A DNA stretch of 64,000 nt from an uncultured Alphaproteobacteria bacterium (GTDB lineage Bacteria; Pseudomonadota; Alphaproteobacteria; Rhodobacterales; Rhodobacteraceae). The notes beneath the pieces are model-generated. The model was not told the origin of the DNA. It saw only the letters and a program-made list of their open reading frames with translations, and searched no databases. Of this stretch, positions 39,699-49,629 are shown piece by piece. Made by a program: the position numbers and the translations under genes. The stretch is from the NCBI GenBank assembly GCA_902611475.1, contig CACLZW010000004.1, forward strand, positions 1 to 64,000. Reading direction: 5' to 3'. Within the stretch, counting starts at the first letter, position 1. Every line of letters starts with the position of its first letter.

Positions 39699-40685
39699 CT
39701 ACTCAGTGGTTAAAACGATTTTTCCCACTGCTTGCCGGTTCATAAGTTTTCTGAGAGCAACAGCTGCTTCTTCTAATGGATATACGTCTGAAACTAAGGG
39801 ATCAATATCACCGTTATTAAACCACTCAAATAGTTGCTGAAAGTTAGCAAGCTCCTCTTTTGACTCTCTTACTCTAAAAGAACCCCAGAAAACCCCTACA
39901 ATTGCACAACCTTTAAGTAGAGGCAAATTCATAGGCACCCTAGGTATCTTATCGTCTCCGCCAGCAAAACCAATGACTAAAGCACGACCATTCCACCTAA
40001 TAGACCTCAGTGCTGGTTCGAATAGATCAGCTCCAACCGGATCATACAAAACATCATACGACTCCTTTCGCCCAGTTATTTCTTTGAGACGTTCTCTCAG
40101 ATCATCTTTTCCATAATTAATTATATGATCCGCTCCAGCCTTCTTCACTACTTCTAACTTTTCATCCGTACTTGCAGCCCCTATTACAGTAGCGCCCATT
40201 GCTTTACCTATCTCTACTGCAGAGATGCCCACTCCTCCAGCTGCTCCGAGCACCAACAGAGTTTCGCCCTTCTGTAATGACGCTCTTTGTTTAAGTGCAT
40301 GCATTGAGGTACCGTAGGTAATCTGAATGCCAGAGGCAACAACGCCACTCATTTTTTCTGGCCTTTTCATTAACATCTCAGTGCCCACAACAAGTTTTTC
40401 TGCAAAGCCTCCGTGTATGGTAGTCGTCATTACTTTGTCACCAACTACAAAATTTTTTACCCCTTCTCCTACCTCCTCAACAATACCGGCGACCTCGCCA
40501 CCTGGGGAGAAGGGTAAATCCGGTTTAAATTGATATTTGTTGTTAATAATTAGAGTATCAGGAAAATTTACGCCGCACGCCTCTACTTTTAGCTTCACCT
40601 GATTAGCGCCGATAACTGGTTCCTCAACTTCTTTAACTTCCAAATCTTCTGGTGACCCAAACTTAGAACAAATTACCGCTCTCAT
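39699..40685 (-). CDS. NADPH:quinone oxidoreductase family protein
   Basis: MRAVICSKFGSPEDLEVKEVEEP, LVLGAAGGVGISAVEIGKAMGATVIGAASTDEKL. Start at 40685 preferred. Confidence 0.92.
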   Translation of the reverse strand: MRAVICSKFGSPEDLEVKEVEEPVIGANQVKLKVEACGVNFPDTLIINNKYQFKPDLPFSPGGEVAGIVEEVGEGVKNFVVGDKVMTTTIHGGFAEKLVVGTEMLMKRPEKMSGVVASGIQITYGTSMHALKQRASLQKGETLLVLGAAGGVGISAVEIGKAMGATVIGAASTDEKLEVVKKAGADHIINYGKDDLRERLKEITGRKESYDVLYDPVGADLFEPALRSIRWNGRALVIGFAGGDDKIPRVPMNLPLLKGCAIVGVFWGSFRVRESKEELANFQQLFEWFNNGDIDPLVSDVYPLEEAAVALRKLMNRQAVGKIVLTTE

Positions 40686-40814
40686 AATACTCTCCCTAAT
40701 TGACCTTAATAATCCTTCCAATCTCTTGACTAGAGACTTTCCAGATGTATCATTTCACTAGATTTCTTATTTTTCAACACTATTCTATAGGTGTATAATA
40801 TAGTCGGGGGGATA

Positions 40815-42914
40815 ATGATGACAAAAACAGCGCACTTATCAAAAGAAAATGAAATAGCTTTCATAGCTCTCTCTAATGCCCCTATGAACGCTCTGAGCCA
40901 AGGTGTACGAGATGGTTTAAGGAAAGGTGTTGAACAAGCATTGAGTGATAACACGATAAAAGCTATTGTCATCCACGGTGATGGAAATGTATTTTCAGCA
41001 GGTGCTGATATTTCAGAATTTCATTTGCCTACCGTAGAGCCTCATTTACCTGATGTTTGCGACTTAATTGAACAAAGCGAGAAACCCGTAATAGCTGCAA
41101 TACATGGGTTCGCTCTTGGGGGTGCTTTTGAGATAGCTTTATCAACCCACTTTAGAATAGCGACCAAAGAGGCCTCGGTGGGACTTCCAGAAGTACATTT
41201 AGGCTTGCTACCAGGATCTGCTGGAACGCAAAGAACGCCTAGGTTAGTGGGAGTAAAAAGTGCAATAGATATCATGACAACTGGGAAACCTGTTAACGCA
41301 GAAAAAGCACTTGCAATTGGTGCAATTGACGAAATCGTTGATGACCTCAAGAGCGGTGCTATTACTTTCGCAAAAAAGGTCATTGAAAATGCTACCCCTT
41401 TAAAAAGAGTGAGTAAAAGTGAAGAAAGAGTTGAGAACAATTCCGAGAACTTAGAATTAATTGCACAAGAAAGAGCAAAGTGGAAAAAAAATAGTCCTCA
41501 CTTAAATGCTCCACAGAAAATTATTGACTGTGTAGAGCAAGCAGTATTGCTCGATTATGCAGGTGGTATGAACTTCGAGCAAAAGACCTTTCAGGGGTTA
41601 ATGGATAGCGACCAGAGTAAAAGCCTTATCCACGCCTTTTTTGCTGAAAGAAAGAGCAACAAAATCCCTGAGTTAGAAAGAGGAGCAAAACCCCGACCTA
41701 TATCGAAACTGGGAGTTATTGGTGGGGGTACTATGGGATCAGGTATCACGATCGCTGCACTAAACTCAGGTCTACCTGTTACCATGGTAGAAAGGGATCA
41801 AGAGAGTCTCGAGCGAGGTATTGAGAATGTAAAGAAGGTGTATAGGCGTGACGTAGAAAAAGGAAGATTGTCCCAAGAGAAAGCGGATAAGATTTTATCT
41901 AACTACTCTACATCAACTCATCTAAAAGACCTCTCGGATAAGGACATGATAATAGAAGCTGTATTTGAAGAACTTGAAGTTAAGAAAAGTGTCTTTTCAC
42001 AACTTAATGATATCGCAAAAGAGGGAGCCGTGTTGGCATCAAATACCTCATATCTAGATATCGACAAAATTGCCTCGGCGACAGATAGAGTTGGTGATGT
42101 GATTGGTCTTCATTTCTTTTCTCCAGCAAACATTATGCGTCTGTTAGAAATAGTTGTTCCAACTAATGTGAAAGACGATGTTGTGGCTACTGGTTTTCAA
42201 CTAGCAAAAATTCTTAAGAAGGTGCCAGTGCGAGCAGGGAACTGTGACGGGTTTATCGGCAACCGGGTACTTGAAAATTATGCAAAGGCAGCAAACTACA
42301 TGATGGAAGATGGCACCTCACCATACGATATAGATAAAGCGATAGTAGAATTCGGATACCCTATGGGACCTTTTCAAATGTTTGACCTAGCCGGTGGAGA
42401 TATAGGATGGGCTGATCGAAAACGTAAAGCGGTATTTAGATCAAATGAAGAACGATATGTTTCTATTGCTGACCGTATTTGTGAAAAGGGTTGGTTTGGC
42501 CAAAAAACTGGACGCGGTTATTATAAATATACACCTGGAGCACGAAGAGGAGAGGAAGATCCTGAGGTTCTATCAATTATCCAAGAGGAAAGAAAAGTTA
42601 AGGGCATAGAAGCTAGGAGCCTATCCTCAGATGAAATAAGAAGACGCTACTTTGCAGCCATGGTTAACGAGGGTGCTAAAGTTTTAGAAGAAAAGATGGC
42701 CTTGAGACCATCCGACATAGATGTAACAAAACTATTTGGGTATGGGTTCCCAAGACATATGGGAGGACCAATGAGATACGCAGATGTTTATGGCATTGAA
42801 AATATACTGAATGATTTAAAAGAATTTGAAAAAGAAGACCCTTACTTTTGGAAGCCGGCAGAACTAATCGTAAAGCTTGTAGAAGAAGGTAAGGATTTTA
42901 ACAGCTTGAACTAA
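40815..42914 (+). CDS. Bifunctional enoyl-CoA hydratase / 3-hydroxyacyl-CoA dehydrogenase (FadB/FadJ-like)
   Basis: GNVFSAGADISEF, HGFALGGAFEIALSTHFRIA, LGVIGGGTMGSGITIAALNSGLPVTMVERD, GLHFFSPANIMRLLEIV, GNCDGFIGNRVL. Confidence 0.94.
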   Translation: MMTKTAHLSKENEIAFIALSNAPMNALSQGVRDGLRKGVEQALSDNTIKAIVIHGDGNVFSAGADISEFHLPTVEPHLPDVCDLIEQSEKPVIAAIHGFALGGAFEIALSTHFRIATKEASVGLPEVHLGLLPGSAGTQRTPRLVGVKSAIDIMTTGKPVNAEKALAIGAIDEIVDDLKSGAITFAKKVIENATPLKRVSKSEERVENNSENLELIAQERAKWKKNSPHLNAPQKIIDCVEQAVLLDYAGGMNFEQKTFQGLMDSDQSKSLIHAFFAERKSNKIPELERGAKPRPISKLGVIGGGTMGSGITIAALNSGLPVTMVERDQESLERGIENVKKVYRRDVEKGRLSQEKADKILSNYSTSTHLKDLSDKDMIIEAVFEELEVKKSVFSQLNDIAKEGAVLASNTSYLDIDKIASATDRVGDVIGLHFFSPANIMRLLEIVVPTNVKDDVVATGFQLAKILKKVPVRAGNCDGFIGNRVLENYAKAANYMMEDGTSPYDIDKAIVEFGYPMGPFQMFDLAGGDIGWADRKRKAVFRSNEERYVSIADRICEKGWFGQKTGRGYYKYTPGARRGEEDPEVLSIIQEERKVKGIEARSLSSDEIRRRYFAAMVNEGAKVLEEKMALRPSDIDVTKLFGYGFPRHMGGPMRYADVYGIENILNDLKEFEKEDPYFWKPAELIVKLVEEGKDFNSLN

Positions 42915-42926
42915 TTGGAGAAAAAA

Positions 42927-44123
42927 ATGGACTTAAATTTTACTAAAGAACAGGAAAATTTTCAAATTGAAGTACGTAGTTTTTTGAGTGACAACTTAGA
43001 ACCCCAAGTAGTTGAAAAGGTTAAAAATGGAATCCCTATCACAAAAGAGGACTCCGAAAGGTGGCATCAAAAGCTAAATGAAAAAGGTTGGCTAGCAGGC
43101 ACATGGCCAAAACAGTATGGTGGCCAAGAATGGGATGTTGTTGAAAAATTTATTTTTGAAGAAGAGTGTGGTTCTGCAGGAGCACCTCGAATTGTACCAT
43201 TCGGAGTTGGCATGCTCGCACCAGTTTTAATGAAATTTGGTTCTCAAGAACAAAGAGATTATTGGCTGCCTAGAATGCTGACCGGTGAAGACTGGTGGTG
43301 CCAAGGATACTCTGAGCCTGGCTCAGGCTCGGACTTAGCATCTTTAAAGACAAGTGCTGTGAGAGATGGTGACCATTACATCGTAAATGGTCAAAAAACT
43401 TGGACGACATTTGCACAACACGCCAACATGATCTTTTGCTTAGTTAGAACCTCAACCGAGGGAAAACCACAAGAGGGAATATCATTTATTCTGATTGACA
43501 TGAACTCTCCGGGAATTGAAGTGAGGCCTATTATTACATTAGATGGTAGTCATGAGGTTAACGAAATATTTTTTTCTGACGTAAAAGTTCCCGCAAAAAA
43601 CCTTGTAGGGGAAGAAAATAAAGGGTGGACCTATGCCAAATATTTACTGACTCATGAAAGAACTGGCAATGCAAATGTTGCAGTGTCAAAACGAAAAATC
43701 CAAAAGCTTAAGAAGTTAGCAGATGATGCAAAAAAGAATGAGCAACCATTGTCTAACGACCCAATGTTCGCATCCAGATTAGCACAGATAGAGATTGATC
43801 TGCAAAATCTAGAAATAACAAATTTAAGAACACTGGCTTCTGTAGAAAATGGTGAGGCACCTGGGGCAGAGAGCTCCATAATAAAGATTTTAGGTTCCGA
43901 GATAGAGCAAGATATAGATAACCTAACGAGAAAATCACTTGGGAAACGAGCTTTTGTTAATGAACCAGATGCACTTTCTTCAGGTTACAACGGAGCAGAA
44001 GTTGTTCCTAAGGCTGCTGCATACGCGTCAGGAAAGTATTTCAATCACCGAAAAAAATCAATATATGCAGGGTCAAACGAAATCCAAAAGAATATCATTT
44101 CAAAACTAATGCTCAATTTATAG
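42927..44123 (+). CDS. Acyl-CoA dehydrogenase (first of an adjacent pair)
   Basis: WLAGTWPKQYGGQEWDVVEKFIFEEE, WCQGYSEPGSGSDLASLKTSAVRDGDHYIVNGQKTWTTFAQHA, C-terminal IYAGSNEIQKNIISKLML. Confidence 0.92.
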   Translation: MDLNFTKEQENFQIEVRSFLSDNLEPQVVEKVKNGIPITKEDSERWHQKLNEKGWLAGTWPKQYGGQEWDVVEKFIFEEECGSAGAPRIVPFGVGMLAPVLMKFGSQEQRDYWLPRMLTGEDWWCQGYSEPGSGSDLASLKTSAVRDGDHYIVNGQKTWTTFAQHANMIFCLVRTSTEGKPQEGISFILIDMNSPGIEVRPIITLDGSHEVNEIFFSDVKVPAKNLVGEENKGWTYAKYLLTHERTGNANVAVSKRKIQKLKKLADDAKKNEQPLSNDPMFASRLAQIEIDLQNLEITNLRTLASVENGEAPGAESSIIKILGSEIEQDIDNLTRKSLGKRAFVNEPDALSSGYNGAEVVPKAAAYASGKYFNHRKKSIYAGSNEIQKNIISKLMLNL

Positions 44124-44136
44124 GAAAGAGAAACTA

Positions 44137-45258
44137 ATGGATTTCAAACCGAGTCCTGAGAGACAAATTCTATTCGACACTCTTAAGAAATATTTCGAAA
44201 AAGAATATAGTCTTTCTGATCGCAATATCGCAGCACATTCTGACCTTGGATATTCAAAAAAAGCTTGGGAAGCCATGAGAGACCTGGGGATTCTCGAATC
44301 TCTTATAGATCCAGAATTAGATGGGTTTGGAGGCACAGCACTAGATATTTCGACCGTTTTTGAAGCTTTAGGAAGAGGTCTCGTCGTAGAGCCTTTTCTA
44401 GAGGTTGGGATACTTGCTGCCAAAGTACTATCAAAAGGAAATGATGTTCAAAAATCGCTTGTTAAAAAGATTCTTAAAAACGAGTGTTTACCTATCTTAG
44501 CCCACAGCGAGACAGATACGGAATACTCGAAAAGTTTTGTAGAAACGAAACTATCTGTAGAAGCTGATGGAAGTTATAAGATTTCAGGCGCGAAGCGAAT
44601 GATAAAGCATGCGGCTGAGGCAACACACTTTTTGGTAACTTGTAGAAATACCGGGGATGCTTCTAGCGAAGCAGGTATTTCAATTGCTTGTATTCCAACT
44701 GATCGGGAAGGTATAAAAATTGATAGCTTCGCTACTATAGATGGGGGCCGAGTGTCTGATTTGACTTTTTCAAATGTAAGTATCTCATCAGAAGAACTGG
44801 TTGGTGAACTTGGAATGAGCTATTCAATAGTCTCCGATGCGATAGATACTGGTATTCTTGCAATTTGTTCCGAGGCCCTCGGTATTATGGAAAGAATAAA
44901 GGAATTAACTCTTGAATATCTTAAAACCAGAAAGCAATTTGGTGTACCTATCGGCAAGTTCCAAGCTATTCAACATAGAATGGCACAGTTATTAGTTGAA
45001 ATAGAGCAGGCTCGTTCTTCGGTTATTAATGCTACAATTTATTTTGACGACGAAACAGAAAAAGAAAAAACAATTTCTGCGGCAAAATTTTCAATTGGAA
45101 AAATAGGAACTTTGGTAGCAGAGGAAAGTATTCAATTGCATGGTGGAATGGGAATGACTTGGGAATATGACCTTGGTCATTACGCAAAGAGACTGGTCTT
45201 AATTGATCATGAATTTGGAGATGAAGACTTCCACTTACAAAAATACATATCGCTATAA
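44137..45258 (+). CDS. Acyl-CoA dehydrogenase (second of an adjacent pair)
   Basis: DISTVFEALGRGLVVEPFLE, RKQFGVPIGKFQAIQHRMAQLLVEIEQARS, IQLHGGMGMTWEYDLGHYAKRL. Confidence 0.92.
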   Translation: MDFKPSPERQILFDTLKKYFEKEYSLSDRNIAAHSDLGYSKKAWEAMRDLGILESLIDPELDGFGGTALDISTVFEALGRGLVVEPFLEVGILAAKVLSKGNDVQKSLVKKILKNECLPILAHSETDTEYSKSFVETKLSVEADGSYKISGAKRMIKHAAEATHFLVTCRNTGDASSEAGISIACIPTDREGIKIDSFATIDGGRVSDLTFSNVSISSEELVGELGMSYSIVSDAIDTGILAICSEALGIMERIKELTLEYLKTRKQFGVPIGKFQAIQHRMAQLLVEIEQARSSVINATIYFDDETEKEKTISAAKFSIGKIGTLVAEESIQLHGGMGMTWEYDLGHYAKRLVLIDHEFGDEDFHLQKYISL

Positions 45259-45261
45259 AAC

Positions 45262-45975
45262 GTGAATGATATATCAGAAGCTTTCGTTAGTTCTCTCGGT
45301 CTAATTTTATTTTTAGACGCTGAATTACTAGAGATTATACTTCTATCGTTCAGGATAACATTCTATGCCGTGCTGATTTCAAGCATACTTGGAATACCTC
45401 TCGGAGCATTATTAGCAAGCACACATTTTAAATTTAGGAATTCCGTTGTTTCCATCCTTTTTGGAATGATGGGCTTACCTCCAGTAGTTGTTGGCTTATT
45501 TGTATATTTAATATTTTCTCGTTCAGGTTCGTTAGGATGGATGGGGCTCCTCTACTCACCAACGGTAATGATAATTGCTCAGGTAATCCTTATTTTACCC
45601 ATAGTGTGTTGTCTAACGTTTCAAATAATTGAAAGCTTACATACCCGTTATCATGAGTTTTTCCGTTCATACAGGATAGCAAAATTAAAATCAGTGATAG
45701 CTTATATTGTTGATAGCAGGTTTGAACTTACAACTGTGGTACTTGCTGGTATTGGCCGCTCTATTTCTGAGGTTGGCGCAATCATAATTGTAGGAGGAAA
45801 CATAGATCATATTACTCGGGTCATGACTACCGCTATTGCATTAGAAACCTCCAAGGGCAATCTTGATTTGGCTTTGGGTTTAGGAATTATTTTGTTAGCC
45901 ACTGCAATAGTACTAAATGGTTTCATTTTGTTTTTGCGAGGAAAATATCTCAAAACTCCTGGGAGTACCATTTGA
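45262..45975 (+). CDS. tupB: Tungstate (TupB-type) ABC transporter permease
   Basis: SFRITFYAVLISSILGIPLGALLAS, GMMGLPPVVVGLFVYLIFSRSGSLGWMGLLYSPTVMIIAQ, GIGRSISEVGAIIIVGGNIDHITRVMTTAIALETSKG. GTG start 3 nt after the upstream ACAD gene. Confidence 0.9.
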   Translation: MNDISEAFVSSLGLILFLDAELLEIILLSFRITFYAVLISSILGIPLGALLASTHFKFRNSVVSILFGMMGLPPVVVGLFVYLIFSRSGSLGWMGLLYSPTVMIIAQVILILPIVCCLTFQIIESLHTRYHEFFRSYRIAKLKSVIAYIVDSRFELTTVVLAGIGRSISEVGAIIIVGGNIDHITRVMTTAIALETSKGNLDLALGLGIILLATAIVLNGFILFLRGKYLKTPGSTI

Positions 45976-46676
45976 TGGCCTCCGAAGATACTCAAATAAA
46001 CATAAATGACCTTTCTTTTAATATTGAAGGAAAGACCCTTTTACACAATACCAATCTTTCTTTGAATGGAGATGGGATAACAGTTTTACTCGGAGCTAAT
46101 GGAGCGGGTAAAACAATTTTTCTAAAGCTATTAACAGGACTTTTGACTCCATCTAGTGGATCCACAACTTTCCAGAGTGGAAATCTGTCAATTAAAACAC
46201 GCGCTTTCGTATCTCAAGAGCCAGTTATACTACGGAGAACAGTTCTAAAAAACATGTTATTTGTTTTGGAAAAAATAACATCTGAAAAAAGTACGCTCGC
46301 AAAAGAATTACTAAGTCTCATGGGATTAGATAAAAAAGAGCATCAGAACGCATTGACTCTATCGGCTGGTGAGAAACAGAGATTATGTCTGGCACGAGCA
46401 ATAATAACTGATCCTGAAATTTTATTATTAGATGAACCAACCGCCAATATTGAGCCAAACTCAACCACGTTAATTGAAAAATATCTAATTCAAAAAGTAA
46501 GATCATCTCGGAAGATATTCTTTGTTACTCATGATATAAATCAAGCTCGAAGATTAGCAGACGAAATTGTTTTCATTCACAATGGTAGAGTAATTGAACA
46601 TTCGTCAGCTGAAAATTTCTTTGAAAATCCAAAAACTAGAGAAGCAAGAAAATACATATCAGGAAAAATAAATTGA
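45975..46676 (+). CDS. tupC: Tungstate (TupC-type) ABC transporter ATP-binding protein
   Basis: LGANGAGKTIFLKLLTGLL, LSAGEKQRLCLARAIITDPEILLLDEPTANIEP. Confidence 0.88.
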   Translation: MASEDTQININDLSFNIEGKTLLHNTNLSLNGDGITVLLGANGAGKTIFLKLLTGLLTPSSGSTTFQSGNLSIKTRAFVSQEPVILRRTVLKNMLFVLEKITSEKSTLAKELLSLMGLDKKEHQNALTLSAGEKQRLCLARAIITDPEILLLDEPTANIEPNSTTLIEKYLIQKVRSSRKIFFVTHDINQARRLADEIVFIHNGRVIEHSSAENFFENPKTREARKYISGKIN

Positions 46677-47482
46677 AAAATATCCTTTCACGCATCTTAT
46701 TGCTCTCAGTTTTTGTAGCTTTATCAAGCTCTAATGTTTTGGCGGATAATATTATTATTCAATCATCTACCTCATTAAAAAATTCTGGATTTTATCGGTA
46801 CCTTGCTCCCATTTTAAAACAATATACGGGTGTTGAAATTAGGGTTGTCGCTGTTGGTACAGGACAGGCAATTAAAAATATGAAAAATTGTGATGGGGAC
46901 GTTCTTATTACGCATTCCAAAAACGCAGAACTTGAGTTTTTAAAAACTGGTTACGGATTAAAAAGGTTAGAGTTTATGTATAATAACTGGGTAATTGTTG
47001 GTCCCAGAAAAGCTAAAAAAGAGCTAAATATTAGGGGTGGTGAAATAAGAGAAATAATGGAAACAATTTATGATAAAAAAGAGAAATTCATTTCCCGTGG
47101 CGATAATTCTGGGACTCATATGAAGGAGTTGTCTCTTTGGAAAGAGCTAGCGCTTGTTCCTGAGGAGTTCCAGAAAACCTGGTATCTAGAAACAGGCTCT
47201 GGGCAAGGTGCTACTCTGATGATTGCAAATGAAATTGGAGCATTTACTATAACTGACACAGCGACTTGGTATTCCTTTAAAAACAAAAGGAACTCCGAAA
47301 TATTTGGGTATGATAATAAAGATTTAAATACTTACGCAATAACAACCGTAAATCCCGAGAAATGTAAAAACATTAAATCTAGTGCAGTTGAAAAAATTGT
47401 TACCTTCTTGAGATCTGATAATGGAAAAAATACCATTTCAAAGTTTAGCCTAAATAACGCTAACGCTTTTTTTCCTATATAA
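46673..47482 (+). CDS. tupA: Tungstate/molybdate-binding periplasmic protein (TupA family)
   Basis: Signal peptide, then IIIQSSTSLKNSGFYRYLAPILKQYTGVEIRVVAVGTGQAIKNMKNCDGDVLITHS..MYNNWVIVGP..FISRGDNSGTHMKELSLWK. TTG start. Confidence 0.9.
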   Translation: MKNILSRILLLSVFVALSSSNVLADNIIIQSSTSLKNSGFYRYLAPILKQYTGVEIRVVAVGTGQAIKNMKNCDGDVLITHSKNAELEFLKTGYGLKRLEFMYNNWVIVGPRKAKKELNIRGGEIREIMETIYDKKEKFISRGDNSGTHMKELSLWKELALVPEEFQKTWYLETGSGQGATLMIANEIGAFTITDTATWYSFKNKRNSEIFGYDNKDLNTYAITTVNPEKCKNIKSSAVEKIVTFLRSDNGKNTISKFSLNNANAFFPI

Positions 47483-47495
47483 ATCTAAAAATTGT

Positions 47496-48896
47496 CTAAA
47501 TAGGACTATTTTTATTTACGGAAACCTTTTCCTCCAAAACTTTTGCAAAGGCTAGAAGTTTGTCTTCCTGCCTTGGCTTACTCATTATTTGAATACCAAC
47601 AGGTAACCCATGACTAGAAAAGCCAACTGGAAGAGAAATAATTGGACACGAAGTAAGGGTCAATGCAAACGTAATTGCGAACCAATCAATATATGTTTTA
47701 CATGCAACCCCATCTATTTCTTTTACAAAGGGAGTTTCAATATCAAACGGTAAAACTGAACATGTTGGACAGATCAAGAAATCGTACTCTTCAAAAAATC
47801 TATCAACTTTTATAAAAAGGTCCTGTCGGATTTTTTCTGCAGTTATTATTTCATCATTCGACGCCTCAAAACCAACCTCTATATTTTTTACAATATCCAC
47901 CAGAATTTCATCTTTTTTACTCTTATAGAGATCACCCAACATATAGGCCATTAATAAACCTCTTAGTGTATGAAAACTTTCTATCGCACCGTTAAAATCG
48001 GGTATATCGCTCCCTACCTCACAACCAATAGTTTTTAAGTGTGGAACTACAGTTTTAAAGACACTCCTTACCTCTTGTTGAACAGGGACCAAACCTAAGT
48101 CTTCCGTAACAGCTACCTTTGCCGGTAAATCAAAAGCATCAACGGCTTCAAGAAAAGAACTGCATGTATGATCAAAGGATAATGGATCGGTTTTGCAATA
48201 ACCAGACATGGCATCAAGCATTAGACCGATGTCTTTAACACATCTTGCCAGAGGACCTTCGACCCACAGTGGGTCAAATCTATTATAACGTAGACCCCTC
48301 GGGACAACTCCTATGCTAGGTCGTAATCCAACAATATTATTGAAACTAGCAGGAGTTCTAAGACTTCCACCTAAGTCATTGCCTGTGGCTAGCCAAACCT
48401 GCTTTGTAGCTAAAGCAACTGAGGAACCTCCAGATGAACCACCGGCGATTTTATTTTTGTTAAAGGGGTTCTTTGTAACCCCGTATACTGGATTAAAGGT
48501 GTGTCCCCCTGCCCATTCTGGAACATTTGATTTAGCCACAGGGAGCGCACCATTTTGTTCTAAGCGGGCAATTGTTGAGTCTGATTTCGATGGAACATTG
48601 TTACTAAATATTTTTGAGCCAAATGTAGTTGGAACTCCTGCTACATCATTATAATCCTTAACTGCTATAGGTAATCCTAAAAGGCTTTTTTTGTTTTGCC
48701 TCTCACTATCAATATTGATATTTTTTGCTTTTGTGAGAGCCTTATCATAAAAAGTGTAGGGTAGCGCATTAACTTGTTCATCTACTTCTATATGCCTTTC
48801 TTGTGAGGCTTTTAAAAGCTCAGAACTGCTTACTTTCTTTTTTCTAATTAAATCCACTGCTTCAAAAGCATATTTGTCTATTAACTCATTTCCCAT
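47496..48896 (-). CDS. Amidase signature family protein
   Basis: GLPIAVKDYNDVAGVPTTFGSKIF, KIAGGSSGGSSVALATKQVWLATGNDLGGSLRTPASFNNIVGLRPS, GPLARCVKDIGLM. Confidence 0.93.
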   Translation of the reverse strand: MGNELIDKYAFEAVDLIRKKKVSSSELLKASQERHIEVDEQVNALPYTFYDKALTKAKNINIDSERQNKKSLLGLPIAVKDYNDVAGVPTTFGSKIFSNNVPSKSDSTIARLEQNGALPVAKSNVPEWAGGHTFNPVYGVTKNPFNKNKIAGGSSGGSSVALATKQVWLATGNDLGGSLRTPASFNNIVGLRPSIGVVPRGLRYNRFDPLWVEGPLARCVKDIGLMLDAMSGYCKTDPLSFDHTCSSFLEAVDAFDLPAKVAVTEDLGLVPVQQEVRSVFKTVVPHLKTIGCEVGSDIPDFNGAIESFHTLRGLLMAYMLGDLYKSKKDEILVDIVKNIEVGFEASNDEIITAEKIRQDLFIKVDRFFEEYDFLICPTCSVLPFDIETPFVKEIDGVACKTYIDWFAITFALTLTSCPIISLPVGFSSHGLPVGIQIMSKPRQEDKLLAFAKVLEEKVSVNKNSPI

Positions 48897-48906
48897 ATTT
48901 TGGCCC

Positions 48907-49611
48907 TTAGCTATTGTTAAATTCTATAACTTTTTTCATTTGGGATACATTTATTTCATCAACAACCATGCCTTTCTCTTCATCTAGCAAATAATTTACT
49001 AATTTTGCTATATCATCTGGCTCAATAGCATTATCTTCACTTTTCCCAGGCCGAAAATTTTTATTATCAAAAAATTTTCCTCTTACCATACCTGGATTTA
49101 TTACTGTAACGAATATATTATTCTTCGCTGTTTCCTCTCTGATTGATTGAGCAAAACCACGCAAACCAAATTTTGTAGCCGAATAAACGGATCCTTTTTG
49201 CCCTCCCTTTAGGCCCGCTTCAGAACCAATTAATATTAATTTTCCATTATCAATTTTCTTTAAATGAGGTAACACGACCTTCGCTGATACGATAACAGAA
49301 AGTAAGTTAACATCTAGCATGGCTTTTATTTTTGATACAGAAAGGTTCTCTATATTGGAAAATTCTCCGAGCCCGGCACAATGCACCAAACAACAAATCT
49401 CTTCATTATTCCTTACAATATTTGACAGTTTCGTCTCTAGTAGTTCGGTATTTTGAAGATCTAGAATATGGTGAATATAATTTTCCTTTTTTTCATCCAA
49501 AGAAGAAACTTTTCTACCTATACCGATCACAGAAAAACCACTGTTAAGCAAAAGTGTTGACACAGCCTCTCCAATTGTGCCGGTCGATCCTATGACAATG
49601 ACTTTTTTAAT
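48907..49611 (-). CDS. Short-chain dehydrogenase/reductase; apparent AUU start
   Basis: YSATK catalytic motif, LIGSEAG, DVNLLSV. In-frame upstream of the track GTG start (49563) reads IKKVIVIGSTGTIGEA, the cofactor-binding segment, with AGGAG at 49621-49617 five nt before ATT at 49611. Confidence 0.82.
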   Translation of the reverse strand: MKKVIVIGSTGTIGEAVSTLLLNSGFSVIGIGRKVSSLDEKKENYIHHILDLQNTELLETKLSNIVRNNEEICCLVHCAGLGEFSNIENLSVSKIKAMLDVNLLSVIVSAKVVLPHLKKIDNGKLILIGSEAGLKGGQKGSVYSATKFGLRGFAQSIREETAKNNIFVTVINPGMVRGKFFDNKNFRPGKSEDNAIEPDDIAKLVNYLLDEEKGMVVDEINVSQMKKVIEFNNS

Positions 49612-49629
49612 GCTATCTCCTAATTTTTC

